Counted from the first letter of the stretch, positions 51,292 to 61,288 are shown. The stretch is 64,000 bases of DNA from an uncultured Vibrio sp. (GCF_947488985.1 NZ_CANLBV010000007.1:16139-80138), one strand, 5' to 3'. Program-made: numbers and translations. The notes: generated by a model not told the origin, from the letters alone.

Positions 51292-51978
51292 TTAAAAGAT
51301 TAAAATGTAGAGCGCCCAGATTAGGTAGTAGCCAATCCATGGCAAGCCAGCGATGACCAGTGCTTGGCCACGTTCAAACTCAGTCCACGTCAATACGGCT
51401 GCATACCCCAGTACTATGTACCATGGCAATAACAGTGGCAATGAGCTGGCAAACTGCGACCAATCATTAGTCAGCGGTAACTTGATTAAGCCGTTTAAGC
51501 TATTCAAATCAGCCGCATAGTTCATCACTTGGCCATGCTTGAGTATTAGGCTTGCGTAGCTTGCTATATCACCTAAAACCGCAGGGAACATCACAGCTGA
51601 TGAAGCGGCAAACCATCGCCAATAACTGTGCTGATGCTGACTAGGCTTAGTGGCAAGATGAAACCAGAAAGCCAACATAGCGATGGCGAGCGTACGACCA
51701 AACACATCGCTGATGATTTCACTCGCCAGTAAGGTATTGCTGTCTAGTAACGCCAGTTGGTCAGGGTTGGTTTGAGACAACTGTTGCGATAACTCGGCGC
51801 TTAGCCACGTAAAATCGACATTTGAAAAATAGGCACCCCAAAATATAAATGGGCTAACTATCAATACAATGTAGGGCTGCCACCCCCAAGCGCTTCGTTG
51901 ATAAAGCGCTAAGAAACAAGCGGTTGGAGAGCGAAAGATATCCAACAACATGACGAGTGGGTTGCTTGACGGACTCAT
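51292..51978 (-). CDS. Yip1-domain inner-membrane protein
   Basis: 228 aa with about five membrane segments (SPFIFWGAYF, TLAIAMLAFWFHL, WFAASSAVMFPAVLGDIAS, LPLLLPWYIVLGYAAVLTW, GLPWIGYYLIWALYILIF). The N-terminal LLDIFRSPTACFLALYQR is typical of bacterial Yip1-family proteins. Function is unknown. Its ATG overlaps the mltD stop (ATGA, 51975-51978), so it is translated with MltD and may serve the cell envelope. Confidence 0.85.
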   Translation of the reverse strand: MSPSSNPLVMLLDIFRSPTACFLALYQRSAWGWQPYIVLIVSPFIFWGAYFSNVDFTWLSAELSQQLSQTNPDQLALLDSNTLLASEIISDVFGRTLAIAMLAFWFHLATKPSQHQHSYWRWFAASSAVMFPAVLGDIASYASLILKHGQVMNYAADLNSLNGLIKLPLTNDWSQFASSLPLLLPWYIVLGYAAVLTWTEFERGQALVIAGLPWIGYYLIWALYILIF

Positions 51979-53549
51979 ACACTGACCTTAGTGACATCCA
52001 CATACAGCTTGAGTTTTTGCCCTGGCTGTAGGTATTTCTTGTTCTGTAGCGTATTCCACTTCACAACATCAGAGCTATTTACTTTGAATTTTGAGGCGAT
52101 TCCACTCACCGTGTCACCCGATCTTACGTTGTAGAAGATAGTACGTATGATGGCACCGTCGGAATCATTCTTCCAGATCACCAGCTCTTGACCAATTCTA
52201 AGTGTGTCACGTGGCCCCATACCATTCCATTTGGCAATCGATTGATGAGAGACCTTATTTGCACGTGCAATCGTCCATAGACTATCACCACTTTGTATTA
52301 TATGAGTTAACTTATGTTGACCGCGACTTTGTGACTGTGTGCTTGCTAGACGGTTTGAAGCGCTCAGTGTGTATGTCTTGTCATCTTTGGTTGAGGTTGG
52401 GATCAGCAGTTGCTGACCAATACGAATATTGTCGTTACTCAAACCGTTTGCCGAGCGGATCACTTTACTGGTGGTGCTGTATTTGCTCGCCAGTACGCTG
52501 ATGCTGTCACCCGATTGAACCTTATAGCGTACCAGCTTCATGCCCTTACCCTTATTGGCAGCCACTTCTTTGTTGAACTTATCAACCGCACTTAAAGGAA
52601 GCATTAATTGTTGGTACTTTTCTGGCGCTGTTGCCCACTGGTTATAAGCCGGGTTGTAGCCTTGTAGCTCTTTAACTGGAATGCCTGCGTAGTTAGCGGC
52701 AATGGCTAAATCAAGCTGTTCATCAGGGTTAACCTGAGTCAGTACTGGCTGGTTAGGTATCGCAGGAATGTCTATACCATACTTTTCTTGGTTGGCCATC
52801 ACGTCAGCCAGAGCAAGGAGTTTGGGCACATAGCTGCTGGTCTCTTTTGGTAAATCTAGAGAGAAGAAGTCGGTAGGCTTACCAAGGTTTCTGTTTTTAC
52901 GGATCGCACTGTTTACTCGACCACCGCCACTGTTGTAGGCCGCAATAGCGTGCTGCCAGTCACCATCAAAGCGTCGGTTGAGATCGGATAAGAAATCTAA
53001 CGCGGCATCGGTTGATGCGGCGACATCACGGCGACCGTCATACCAGAAGTTCTGCTCTAGTCCGTAATCTTTGGCCGTGCCAGAAATGAATTGCCATAAG
53101 CCCGCCGCACTGCCATGAGAGTAGGCAAACGGGTCGAACGAACTTTCAACAACCGGCAATAATGCGAGCTCAAGTGGTAGACCTCTTTCTTCAATCTTTT
53201 CTGTGATCAAATAAAGGAAGGGCTCAGCACGCTTGGAAACGGTTTTGAGGTGGCTAGGGTGTTTTAGGTACCAAGTGCGGTAGTAGTCGACTTTCTTGTG
53301 GTCTGGCACTTCCATTTCAAGTTGCATCGCAATGCGCTTCCAAACATCTTCTTGTGTTTGTGGCGTTACGACAGGTGCTTCAACCTTTGGTTGCTCTTTT
53401 ACCACAGGTTCAGCGGAAACCTTAGGTTGAGAAATTTCTTTGGTCGTCGGTGTGTTGGTTTGCTCGGAAACGTGGTCTTGATCTTCTGACTGAGTTAATT
53501 GGCAACCAGAAAGTAGTAGTACCAAAGCCCAGCCGTACTTAACTCGCAT
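51975..53549 (-). CDS. mltD: Membrane-bound lytic murein transglycosylase D
   Basis: A 524-aa outer-membrane lipoprotein that cleaves peptidoglycan glycan strands. The lipobox is LLSGC with Cys16. A flexible Pro/Thr/Val-rich stretch (about 20-80) precedes the SLT domain with catalytic Glu in VVESSFDP and SHGSAAGLWQFISGTAK. Three LysM domains in the C-terminal third (about 345-390, 415-460, 473-520: YKVQSGDSISVLA, HIIQSGDSLWTIA, YNVRSGDTVSGIA) bind peptidoglycan. It is followed, overlapping, by the Yip1 gene. Confidence 0.96.
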   Translation of the reverse strand: MRVKYGWALVLLLSGCQLTQSEDQDHVSEQTNTPTTKEISQPKVSAEPVVKEQPKVEAPVVTPQTQEDVWKRIAMQLEMEVPDHKKVDYYRTWYLKHPSHLKTVSKRAEPFLYLITEKIEERGLPLELALLPVVESSFDPFAYSHGSAAGLWQFISGTAKDYGLEQNFWYDGRRDVAASTDAALDFLSDLNRRFDGDWQHAIAAYNSGGGRVNSAIRKNRNLGKPTDFFSLDLPKETSSYVPKLLALADVMANQEKYGIDIPAIPNQPVLTQVNPDEQLDLAIAANYAGIPVKELQGYNPAYNQWATAPEKYQQLMLPLSAVDKFNKEVAANKGKGMKLVRYKVQSGDSISVLASKYSTTSKVIRSANGLSNDNIRIGQQLLIPTSTKDDKTYTLSASNRLASTQSQSRGQHKLTHIIQSGDSLWTIARANKVSHQSIAKWNGMGPRDTLRIGQELVIWKNDSDGAIIRTIFYNVRSGDTVSGIASKFKVNSSDVVKWNTLQNKKYLQPGQKLKLYVDVTKVSV

Positions 53550-53619
53550 GTTACAGCCTTTTTTATAAACGGTTGCTGATAATACTTGTCACTCCCTATG
53601 AGTGACAAGTCTGTATTTG

Positions 53620-54378
53620 TTAAAATTCGTTCTTCCACACACGTAAAGCGGTGAACACTGACAACGGATCGGCCTGCTCGGTACGATTAGATACTGATTT
53701 CACTACACTTGGTTCGGTGGAGCGCAAGAAAGGGTTGATCAATTTTTCTTGTCGTAAATTTGTCGGCAAGGTCGACTTATTTTGAGCGCGAAGTCGGTTT
53801 ACTTGATCGCGATATTGCTGTAGATGTTGGTTATCAGGTTCAACCGCCAGTGCGAAAGCGACATTAGCTGCTGTGTATTCATGTGCACAATAGACTTCCG
53901 TTTCTTGAGGAAGCGCCGTGATCTTGTTCAGTGCATCAAACATTTGTTGTGGGGTGCCCTCCATGATTCGGCCGCAGCCCGCTGAAAATAGTACATCACC
54001 ACAAAACAACTTGGCATCACCGACATAACCGATGTGGCCTGCAGTATGCCCGCTTAGCCCTAGAACAAGGAATATCTCATCAAACAACTCTAGCTGATCA
54101 CCATCATCCACTGGATGAGTTAAGGTAGGGATAGGCTCATTCTGTGGGCCCACAACATCAACCCCGGGAAATTGTCGAACCAGCTCTGGAACGCCACCAA
54201 TGTGATCATGGTGGTGGTGTGTAATCAAGATTGCATCTAAAGTTAGCTGATGGTGCGCTAAGTACTCTAACACTGGAGTCGCATCACCAGGGTCGACGAC
54301 AGCACAACGGCGATCGCTATTTTGAATCAGCCAGATGTAATTATCGTTAAATGCAGGTATGCTTTTGATATGTAACAT
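53620..54378 (-). CDS. gloB: Hydroxyacylglutathione hydrolase (glyoxalase II)
   Basis: A 252-aa enzyme that splits S-lactoylglutathione to lactate and glutathione in methylglyoxal detoxification. It has the metallo-beta-lactamase fold with THHHHDH (His54-His59, Asp58) and GHTAGHIGY further on. The C-terminal glutathione-binding domain has [15 protein letters not shown] start at [10 protein letters not shown] (GGAG upstream). The open frame extends 35 codons further without family similarity. Divergent from yafS. Confidence 0.96.
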   Translation of the reverse strand: MLHIKSIPAFNDNYIWLIQNSDRRCAVVDPGDATPVLEYLAHHQLTLDAILITHHHHDHIGGVPELVRQFPGVDVVGPQNEPIPTLTHPVDDGDQLELFDEIFLVLGLSGHTAGHIGYVGDAKLFCGDVLFSAGCGRIMEGTPQQMFDALNKITALPQETEVYCAHEYTAANVAFALAVEPDNQHLQQYRDQVNRLRAQNKSTLPTNLRQEKLINPFLRSTEPSVVKSVSNRTEQADPLSVFTALRVWKNEF

Positions 54379-54431
54379 TATTGTTTCTCCAGTCACTTTT
54401 AGTGATACAGAATAAGTGAGACCGATTATTG

Positions 54432-55214
54432 ATGAAGCCAGCGCGTAGCAGTAAGAAGTTTGAGCGTCCTTATACTTGGGCACAATTGCACAATGGGGAC
54501 TGGTTGAGAGAGTCTATTCAGACTCGACTCGATGAATGGTGCCCAAAGCTATTTGGCTACCATATGCTCAAGCTCGGCGGTCTCAGCTGTGAGATTTCTA
54601 GCTGCACATGCAACATTCAACATCAAGTAAACCTAGATATCCAGAACCCATTACATAATGTGGTAGCGGATGGTTATAATTTACCCTTTTTGGAGAAAAG
54701 TTTTGATGTTGTGGTGCTGAGTCATCAATTAGATTATAACAACGACCCACATCGGCTATTAAGAGAGGTCGACCGAGTGATGATGGATGATGGCTATATT
54801 ATTATCACTGGCTTTAATCCGTTGAGTGTCACGGGGCTTGCTAGTTTGATGCCTTGGCGTAAGCATAGCTTGCCTTGGAGTGGGCGCATGTACACCCCTA
54901 GCCGAATTAAAGACTGGTTAGGTGTCCTTAATTATGAAGTGATCCATTGTGATACCTATGCACTGTTTCCTATGAGTAAGTATCAAGCGATGTGGACTTG
55001 GTTAGAGAACTGCTTAGGTGGCTGTGCATCCTTCGCCGGAAGCCAGTATTTTATCGTCGCTCGCAAGCGCACTTACCCGCTTAAACCTATCAAGCCACAT
55101 TGGCACCTTAAACGGCGCTTCTCGCCTGTTGGCGCAAGCTTTCGAACCAACACGCGTCGTACATTGGATTCAGCCAAAGCGTCATGCCCGCTAAAAAATC
55201 GCCATATCCGTTAA
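54432..55214 (+). CDS. yafS: YafS family SAM-dependent methyltransferase
   Basis: A 260-aa Rossmann-fold methyltransferase of unknown substrate. Its start MKPARSSKK resembles E. coli YafS (MKPAR). Motifs are [35 protein letters not shown] (motif IV region), [20 protein letters not shown], and ITGFNPLS. The basic C-terminal tail ([17 protein letters not shown]) is typical of this group. I use the ATG at 54432. A TTG precedes it in frame. It lies between gloB (divergent) and rnhA (convergent), the E. coli order. Confidence 0.9.
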   Translation: MKPARSSKKFERPYTWAQLHNGDWLRESIQTRLDEWCPKLFGYHMLKLGGLSCEISSCTCNIQHQVNLDIQNPLHNVVADGYNLPFLEKSFDVVVLSHQLDYNNDPHRLLREVDRVMMDDGYIIITGFNPLSVTGLASLMPWRKHSLPWSGRMYTPSRIKDWLGVLNYEVIHCDTYALFPMSKYQAMWTWLENCLGGCASFAGSQYFIVARKRTYPLKPIKPHWHLKRRFSPVGASFRTNTRRTLDSAKASCPLKNRHIR

Positions 55215-55220
55215 AATCAG

Positions 55221-55246
55221 AAAAAGCCGACGAGTGGTCGGCTTTT
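55221..55246. terminator. Bidirectional terminator between yafS and rnhA
   Basis: AAAAGCCGAC and GTCGGCTTTT form a perfect stem with loop GAGTG, between convergent genes. Confidence 0.9.
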
Positions 55247-55332
55247 CATCTGTCAGTTCGGTTAGAAATTATTAATCAGTTTAAGTGATTCTGATTTGGT
55301 TTCTGAAATGTGCGTCTCATTTTAAAAGACGA

Positions 55333-55797
55333 TTAATTGGGATGGTAGCCGCTATCTTCTTGAGTTGGATTTTCTGCGGCGTTTCTGGCTAAATCATCAC
55401 ACATTTCGTTTTCTCGGTGGCCTGCGTGCCCTTTAACCCAGCGCCAATCAACATCATGGCGCGCGGTTTCTTTGTCGAGCCTTTGCCACAGGTCGGCGTT
55501 TTTCACCGGCTTCTTATCGGCGGTTTGCCAGTTTCGTTTTTTCCAGTTATGAATCCACTGCGTGATGCCTTGGCGTACATATTGGCTATCTGTGGTCAGA
55601 ATCACCGAGCAAGGCTCTTTAAGCGCTTGAAGAGCCACGACAGCAGCCAGCATTTCCATTCGGTTATTGGTGGTTAGGGTGAAGCCCTCTGCAAGTGTTT
55701 TCTCGACTTTTTTATAGCGCAGTACGATCCCGTAGCCGCCAGGACCGGGGTTGCCTAAACACGAACCATCCGTGAAAATTTCAACTTGTTTCGTCAT
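55333..55797 (-). CDS. rnhA: Ribonuclease HI
   Basis: A 154-aa enzyme degrading the RNA strand of RNA-DNA hybrids. The active-site acidic residues lie in [17 protein letters not shown] (Asp10), NNRMEMLA (Glu48), [10 protein letters not shown] (Asp70) and [10 protein letters not shown] (Asp134). Basic handle [15 protein letters not shown] is present as in E. coli. It is divergent from dnaQ with a 56-bp shared promoter gap. Confidence 0.97.
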   Translation of the reverse strand: MTKQVEIFTDGSCLGNPGPGGYGIVLRYKKVEKTLAEGFTLTTNNRMEMLAAVVALQALKEPCSVILTTDSQYVRQGITQWIHNWKKRNWQTADKKPVKNADLWQRLDKETARHDVDWRWVKGHAGHRENEMCDDLARNAAENPTQEDSGYHPN

Positions 55798-55853
55798 GAT
55801 TTGATACTATTACCTCAAGCACATTATCGGCATAGTCTGACACAGTTATCCTT

Positions 55854-56639
55854 ATGAATACCAGTAGCACTCCAGAACAACGCTCTCCCGAAGAAACGAG
55901 CGCGAACGAAAAAAACAGTTCAAACGAAAATAAGCGTATTGTCGTACTCGATACCGAAACCACCGGTATGAATACCGAAGGCGGCCCTCATTATCTCGGG
56001 CACCGCATTGTCGAGATCGGTGCGGTAGAGATCATCAACCGTAGGCTGACCGGGCGTCATTTCCATGTCTACATCAAGCCCGATCGTGCGATTCAAGAAG
56101 AGGCGATTGGCGTTCACGGTATTACTGATGAATTCTTAGTTGATAAGCCAGAATATCAAGACATACATAAAGAGTTTCTCGACTTTATCAAAGGTGCTGA
56201 GCTGGTGGCTCACAATGCGCCCTTCGATACTGGCTTTATGGACTATGAGTTTGAGAAGCTAAACCCAGCGATTGGTAAAACAGATGACTACTGTAAAGTT
56301 ACCGATACCTTGGACATGGCAAAAAAGATATTCCCGGGTAAAAGAAACAACCTCGATATCTTATGTGACCGTTATGGCATTGATAACTCGCATCGTACTC
56401 TCCACGGCGCATTGCTCGATGCGGAGATCCTAGCCGACGTCTACCTATTGATGACGGGTGGTCAAACGTCGTTACAATTTAACGCTGGTCAGCAGGAAGG
56501 CGAAGCCGAAAGCATACGAAGAGTAGAAAGTGGTCGAAAATCTCTAAAGGTTTTACGAGCGACGGCCGATGAAGTAGAAGCGCATCAAAGTCGTTTAGAT
56601 CTCGTCGAGAAAAGCGGAAGCTGCCTCTGGCGTCAGTAG
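55854..56639 (+). CDS. dnaQ: DNA polymerase III epsilon (proofreading) subunit
   Basis: A 261-aa 3'-5' exonuclease of the replicase. It has DEDDh motifs: VVLDTETTGMN (ExoI), HNAPFDTGFMDYE (ExoII), and HRTLHGALLDAEILADVY (ExoIII). The C-terminal alpha-binding segment ends SCLWRQ. The N-terminus carries about 20 extra polar residues (NTSSTPEQRSPEETSANEK) before the exonuclease fold, compared with the short E. coli start. These are probably disordered. Divergent from rnhA. Confidence 0.96.
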   Translation: MNTSSTPEQRSPEETSANEKNSSNENKRIVVLDTETTGMNTEGGPHYLGHRIVEIGAVEIINRRLTGRHFHVYIKPDRAIQEEAIGVHGITDEFLVDKPEYQDIHKEFLDFIKGAELVAHNAPFDTGFMDYEFEKLNPAIGKTDDYCKVTDTLDMAKKIFPGKRNNLDILCDRYGIDNSHRTLHGALLDAEILADVYLLMTGGQTSLQFNAGQQEGEAESIRRVESGRKSLKVLRATADEVEAHQSRLDLVEKSGSCLWRQ

Positions 56640-56648
56640 GGAGAAACT

Positions 56649-57893
56649 ATGTTAAGGGTATTGGCTACCGGTTTATTGCTGTTGAGCTTTAGTTTACAAG
56701 CGGCAACAGAGTCGGTAATGAGCTTATTGGATAACCGATTTAGAGTGGATCCAAGTATAGAGCAGATCACCTTTGTGGTGTATCGAGCCGATAACTCTAA
56801 ACCCGTCGTTTTGGTGCGTCCTGACGGCAAGAAATACTATTCGTGGCGCAACGCTGATAATGTCCGCTGGTATCAAGAATCGTCAATGGACATTATTTCT
56901 ATTGACAATCCAATGCCCGGCCCTTGGCAAGCGATAGGCAAAGTTTCCCCTAAGAACAATATCAAACTCCTATCTAACCTTGCTTTGGGTGTCGATGAGT
57001 TTCCCGATAAGCTCTATCAAACTGAGCGCCTTAAATTTACCGCTCGTCTGACATCTGACAGTCAGCCTCTGGTGCTACGTGATTTTCTCGAACGCGTTAA
57101 ACTGAAGGTGACCTTTACTAAGTTTGTTGAAAATGAAGAATCCTTGATCAAAGAGGCGCGTCCGGTTCCCGTGGTAATGGGTGAATTTGCTGATGATGGC
57201 GTTGATCTTGACGAAGTCGCCGGAGATGGTGTGTTCACGGTGTCGTTGCCGATCGACATTGAACCGGGTAAGTACCGAGCTCGAATCACTTCGGGCAATG
57301 GCGTATTTTTGCGAGCACAAGAGCAAGAGGTGTTGGTCTATCCAACCCCTATCACGACGACTCTGACTCAGTCTCGTAAAGAGGGAGTACCGCATACTAT
57401 CGCGGTGACTGGTGAGCTGGGGGTGATAGCGCCGGGCTCGTTAGCAGTTCACATTGAGCACCAGTCCCCAGATGAGTATGTGATTTATCCGCAAGGCCAA
57501 GCCGACGTCGATGCGGTGGCGGTACCGATAAATATACCTCATACAGGACGTGTCGGCATTTATAACTGGTCGGGGATGGTTTACGCCACCGATGTCTCCA
57601 GTCAACGCTCGCTGATTTTTCCTATTAGCGAACAGTCATACAGTGTGGTTGAAGATATCGATGTCGTTGAGTCTCAACGCATGAAAGCGCAAGCACTCGC
57701 CGAGCAACAACGCATCGCGACCGAGCGAATGATACTGCAGAAGCGGGAACAAGAAAGGCAGCGCAGTATGGTGATTATTGCAGTGGGCAATGTGCTCGCC
57801 ATTCTACTGGGGGTGCTGATTTGGCTTGTGATGCGTAAAGTGAGGGCGAAGAAGAACGCTCAGCCAGAGATGCAACTCAAAGCGCCTAAGTAA
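56649..57893 (+). CDS. TIGR03503-type membrane-anchored protein of unknown function
   Basis: 414 aa. The signal peptide MLRVLATGLLLLSFSLQAA is followed by a large periplasmic part with beta-rich repeats and a cadherin/invasin-like middle (DGVFTVSLPIDIEPGKYRAR). A coiled-coil stretch rich in Gln/Glu/Arg (about 345-375) precedes one C-terminal membrane helix (SMVIIAVGNVLAILLGVLIW) and a basic cytoplasmic tail. The match to the TIGR03503 family is from memory. The function is not known. It starts 9 bp after dnaQ, so it is co-transcribed. Confidence 0.82.
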   Translation: MLRVLATGLLLLSFSLQAATESVMSLLDNRFRVDPSIEQITFVVYRADNSKPVVLVRPDGKKYYSWRNADNVRWYQESSMDIISIDNPMPGPWQAIGKVSPKNNIKLLSNLALGVDEFPDKLYQTERLKFTARLTSDSQPLVLRDFLERVKLKVTFTKFVENEESLIKEARPVPVVMGEFADDGVDLDEVAGDGVFTVSLPIDIEPGKYRARITSGNGVFLRAQEQEVLVYPTPITTTLTQSRKEGVPHTIAVTGELGVIAPGSLAVHIEHQSPDEYVIYPQGQADVDAVAVPINIPHTGRVGIYNWSGMVYATDVSSQRSLIFPISEQSYSVVEDIDVVESQRMKAQALAEQQRIATERMILQKREQERQRSMVIIAVGNVLAILLGVLIWLVMRKVRAKKNAQPEMQLKAPK

Positions 57894-57952
57894 TGTGAGT
57901 TATCTTGATATATAGCCTCAATAGCGCCGGCATTAAAGTTTGTGATAAGGAA

Positions 57953-57981
57953 TAAAAAAAGGCTCCGCAACTGCGGAGCCT
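57953..57981 (-). terminator. Terminator after the cupin gene
   Basis: AGGCTCCGCA and TGCGGAGCCT pair almost perfectly. On the minus strand a run of seven T follows. Confidence 0.88.
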
Positions 57982-58025
57982 GATAAACTTTTCGAGCCCT
58001 GATAATAGCGGGTTCTTTGGTCTTC

Positions 58026-58346
58026 TTATACGAAATCTTGACGCATTGGCGTGAAGTTATCGATAAGAATACCTTTCTCAAGACATGTAGCACCATGCAT
58101 GATGTTTGGCTCTTTGTAGATAGTGTCGCCAGCAGTAACAATCTTAGTAACGTCACCAACAGTGAACTCAAACTTACCAGAAACAACGTAAGTTAGCTGC
58201 TCGTGTGGGTGTTGGTGCATTGCTGCTACTGTACCAGTGTCAAAGTGCACTTCAACGGTCATGATGTTATCGCTGTAAGCCATAACTTTACGTGAAGGAC
58301 CGTTATCAAACTCTTCAAGAACAACGTCTTTGTTGTATACAAACAT
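58026..58346 (-). CDS. kdgF: KdgF-like cupin protein
   Basis: A 106-aa single cupin domain. Metal-ligand candidates are His44, His46, His48 and Gln50 (AAMHQHPHEQLTYVVSG) and His84 (NIMHGATC). The ending FTPMRQDF is the KdgF signature. Known KdgF proteins open the unsaturated uronate rings released by pectin and alginate lyases. Cysteine-free ligands exclude cysteine-dioxygenase-like cupins. No lyase or uronate dehydrogenase gene is nearby, so it stands alone here. Palindromes upstream (58405-58420) suggest a dedicated regulator. Confidence in the fold is high and in the substrate moderate. Confidence 0.82.
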   Translation of the reverse strand: MFVYNKDVVLEEFDNGPSRKVMAYSDNIMTVEVHFDTGTVAAMHQHPHEQLTYVVSGKFEFTVGDVTKIVTAGDTIYKEPNIMHGATCLEKGILIDNFTPMRQDFV

Positions 58347-58404
58347 GTTTTTACCTTTTTGCTTTCAGTGCGACAAAAATAGTCAACATTGCTGGGCGTT
58401 AAAC

Positions 58405-58420
58405 CTCAACAGCTGTTGAG
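58405..58420. promoter_or_regulatory. 16-bp perfect palindrome upstream of the cupin gene
   Basis: CTCAACAGCTGTTGAG, centred about 67 bp before the cupin start. It is a likely operator for a dimeric regulator. None is identified. Confidence 0.55.
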
Positions 58421-58487
58421 TTACTTTTGGCTATCAATAACAAGCAAGTCTCAAAGGGAGAGCTTACCCATAAAATTATTTTAGACT

Positions 58488-58516
58488 AATATTAGCACCG
58501 CCGGTGCATTAATATT
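58488..58516. repeat. Interrupted inverted repeat upstream of the cupin gene
   Basis: AATATTA-GCACC-GCC-GGTGC-ATTAATATT: GC-rich core arms (58495-58507) flanked by AT-rich arms with one extra AT dinucleotide on the right. It could be a second regulatory site or a hairpin. Confidence 0.5.
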
Positions 58517-58621
58517 TTTGTATTACAAATGCTAGCATATTTCTCGATTATAGAATAGTGCATGGGGAAAAATATGATTCATGTCGAATTTGTTGCTCTA
58601 GAACGAGAGTCCCCTACAAAC

Positions 58622-58649
58622 AAAAAAGCTTCGCCGAAGCGAAGCTTTT
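58622..58649 (-). terminator. Terminator after fadE
   Basis: AAAAGCTTCG and CGAAGCTTTT form a stem around CCGAAG. On the minus strand TTTTTTG follows. It lies about 100 bp past the fadE stop. Confidence 0.7.
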
Positions 58650-58684
58650 AAACGAAGCCTTTAAACGAAGCGACAGCCCGGAGC

Positions 58685-58727
58685 CTTAATGCCAATCAAT
58701 TTGACTCTAACTGATTGGCATTAGGCT
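58685..58727 (-). other. Long hairpin just downstream of fadE
   Basis: GAGCCTTAATGCCAATCA and TGATTGGCATTAGGCTC are inverted, forming a stem of about 17 bp with one bulge and an 11-base loop. No U run follows on either strand, so it is not a simple terminator. It lies between the fadE stop and the terminator-like hairpin. Confidence 0.6.
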
Positions 58728-58751
58728 CATGGGAGTCCCATCTTTTGAACC

Positions 58752-61217
58752 TTAAGCGACGTTATTAATCGACGGGTCTGAATACTGTGACTTTGCTGCA
58801 AGCTCTTCTGGCGAGAAGTCATCAACATTAATGGTGTACAGTCTATGCTCTTCAGCGCTAATCAAAAGGTCTGCTTCTTCTTGGGTTAAGATGCTTTTTT
58901 CAAGACCCAATTGAGCGACCAGATCAAGTCGTAAAAAGGCACGTTTTTGATGCGTCTCTTTACACACTTTGTCGAATAACGGCTCTGCTTGGAGGATAAC
59001 CTCCAGCGCTTTCTCGATCTTACCGACAGCATTGTATTGAGTATCGGCTAGGTATTGACCGCGGCCGATACGTGAGCGGGTTTCACTTGGTGTTTGTAGG
59101 ATGTGCGCGACTTGACTGTCTAACTTGTCGTTTGGTGCGCGGCGAATACGGCCAAATGGCATTAGCACCACCCGCAGTACACGGCCAATCACAGGGTTAG
59201 GGAAGTTCGCTAAGAATTCATCAAGCGCCACCTCTGTTTGACGCAAGCTATCTTGCATCCCCCAATGGACTAGCGGCAGATCTTCCGTGTGACTGCCCTC
59301 GCTTTCAAAGCGTTTCAGGGTTGCGGAACCTAGGTAGAGTTGACTTAGGATATCGCCCAGTCTCGCCGATAGGCGCTCTCTGCGTTTCAGTGAGCCGCCA
59401 AGAACCGCCATTGAAATATCAGAAACCAGCGCTAAGTTTGCACTGTAGCGGTTCAATTGTTGGTAGTAACGTTGCGTCTGTTTGTCGGCTTTATTTGTTG
59501 GTGTCGGCGTATCTGAACCTCGGCCATCGGTTAAGCCAAACCACAAGCTGCGAACTAGGTTACTTAAGGTAAAGCTCATGTGACCGGCTAACGCTGAATC
59601 AAACCTATCCAATGCGTCGTTGCTTTCTGAATAGGCGGCTTCCATTTCACTCAGAACATAAGGGTGGCAACGAATTGCGCCTTGACCATAGATGATCATT
59701 GAGCGAGTCAGGATGTTGGCCCCTTCCACGGTAATCGCGATTGGTGAGCCTTGGTAGCCACGCGCCAAGAAGTTCGATGGACCTAAACAAATGCCTTTAC
59801 CGCCGACGATATCCATCGCATCAATGATGCTGCGCTGGCCACGGTGAGTGCAGTGGTACTTAACGATGGCTGAGATAACCGAAGGCTTCTCGCCAAGGTC
59901 GATACCGGCAACGGTTAGGTTACTGGCGGCATCCATGACATAGGCATTCCCCGCGAGGCGTGCTAGTGGCTCTTCAACCCCTTCCATACGACCGATTGGT
60001 TGTTTGAATTGACGACGAATACGAGCATAAGCGCCAGTTGCAAGGGCTGCGGTTTTGATACCGCCGGTTGAGTTAGAAGGCAGAGTGATACCGCGACCAA
60101 CCGACAGACATTCAACCAGCATACGCCAGCCTTGTCCCGCCATTTTTTGACCACCAATGATGTAATCTATAGGCACGAAGAGGTCGTTGCCTTGTGTCGG
60201 ACCATTTTGGAACGGTACGTTAAGTGGGAAGTGGCGGTTACCTATTTTCACGCCTTGTAAATCGGTTGGGATAAGGGCGCACGTGATACCAAGATCTTGT
60301 TCACCACCGAGCAGGCCATCCGGGTCGCGCAGTTTAAAGGCTAAGCCCAAAACGGTCGCGACAGGCGCTAGGGTGATGTAACGTTTGTTCCAAGTAAGGC
60401 GCATGCCAAGAACTTCTTCGCCTTGCCATTGACCTTTACATACTACGCCGTAATCAGGGATTGAGCCGGCATCCGATCCTGCTTCTGGGCTGGTTAGGGC
60501 AAAACACGGGATTTCTTTACCTTCCGCTAGGCGCGGCAGGTAGTGGTTTCTTTGGGCTTCTGTCCCATAGTGCTGTAATAGTTCACCAGGGCCTAATGAG
60601 TTAGGCACGCCAACCGTCGATGACAATACACTCGATACGCCTGTTAGCTTCTGTAGCACCAAAGATTGAGCGTAGGCTGAGAACTCTAAACCGCCGTACT
60701 TTTTCTTGATGATCATCGCGAAGAATTTGTGGTCTTTCAGGTATTGCCAGACTTCTGGTGGTAAATCAGCAAGCTCATGAGTCACTTGGTAATCATTGAC
60801 CATTTCACACACGGTATTTACTGGGCCATCTAAGAATGCTTGCTCAGCTTCAGAGAGCTTAGGATCAGCAATGCTCTGAAGCTTCTTCCATTCAGGTTTG
60901 CCTTTAAATAGCTCAGCTTCCCACCATACGGTGCCTGCTTCTAATGCTTCTTTTTCGGTCTGCGACATCGCAGGAAGCACTTTCTTAAATAGAGAGAGCG
61001 CTTTTTGACTGATTAGGGTTTGGCGAATGGTAGGGACAGCCAAGATCGCCACGGCTAACAGATAACCAAGCCAGCCAGTAAAAGCCACGCCGCCAGACAG
61101 GGTGAATACTACCATTGCGCCAGTTAATACAACTAATGCACGCACCAGACTAACTCTATGGTAAAGACAGACGCCAAAGATGGCTGTCATGCCGAGTAGG
61201 GAGAGCAATATGTTCAT
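58752..61217 (-). CDS. fadE: Acyl-CoA dehydrogenase FadE
   Basis: An 821-aa first enzyme of fatty-acid beta-oxidation, an FAD flavoprotein. Two N-terminal membrane segments ([40 protein letters not shown]) are followed by the acyl-CoA dehydrogenase domains ([49 protein letters not shown]) and the long C-terminal extension typical of FadE-type dehydrogenases. A FadR-type operator lies in its promoter. Next to gmhA and yafJ, as in E. coli. Confidence 0.96.
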   Translation of the reverse strand: MNILLSLLGMTAIFGVCLYHRVSLVRALVVLTGAMVVFTLSGGVAFTGWLGYLLAVAILAVPTIRQTLISQKALSLFKKVLPAMSQTEKEALEAGTVWWEAELFKGKPEWKKLQSIADPKLSEAEQAFLDGPVNTVCEMVNDYQVTHELADLPPEVWQYLKDHKFFAMIIKKKYGGLEFSAYAQSLVLQKLTGVSSVLSSTVGVPNSLGPGELLQHYGTEAQRNHYLPRLAEGKEIPCFALTSPEAGSDAGSIPDYGVVCKGQWQGEEVLGMRLTWNKRYITLAPVATVLGLAFKLRDPDGLLGGEQDLGITCALIPTDLQGVKIGNRHFPLNVPFQNGPTQGNDLFVPIDYIIGGQKMAGQGWRMLVECLSVGRGITLPSNSTGGIKTAALATGAYARIRRQFKQPIGRMEGVEEPLARLAGNAYVMDAASNLTVAGIDLGEKPSVISAIVKYHCTHRGQRSIIDAMDIVGGKGICLGPSNFLARGYQGSPIAITVEGANILTRSMIIYGQGAIRCHPYVLSEMEAAYSESNDALDRFDSALAGHMSFTLSNLVRSLWFGLTDGRGSDTPTPTNKADKQTQRYYQQLNRYSANLALVSDISMAVLGGSLKRRERLSARLGDILSQLYLGSATLKRFESEGSHTEDLPLVHWGMQDSLRQTEVALDEFLANFPNPVIGRVLRVVLMPFGRIRRAPNDKLDSQVAHILQTPSETRSRIGRGQYLADTQYNAVGKIEKALEVILQAEPLFDKVCKETHQKRAFLRLDLVAQLGLEKSILTQEEADLLISAEEHRLYTINVDDFSPEELAAKSQYSDPSINNVA

Positions 61218-61258
61218 GATCGATTTCCTTTTCAGAGATCATTTATAGTTATGAGTGT

Positions 61259-61288
61259 AGATAAGAGGTCTAACCAGTTAAGTGTAAA
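61259..61288 (-). promoter_or_regulatory. fadE promoter with FadR operator
   Basis: On the minus strand TTTACA (61288-61283) and TTATCT (61264-61259) are 18 bp apart. The 17-bp AACTGGTTAGACCTCTT (61279-61263) lies between and over them and matches the FadR pattern (AACTGGTCnGACnnGTT) with few changes. FadR bound here would block polymerase until acyl-CoA releases it. Confidence 0.8.
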
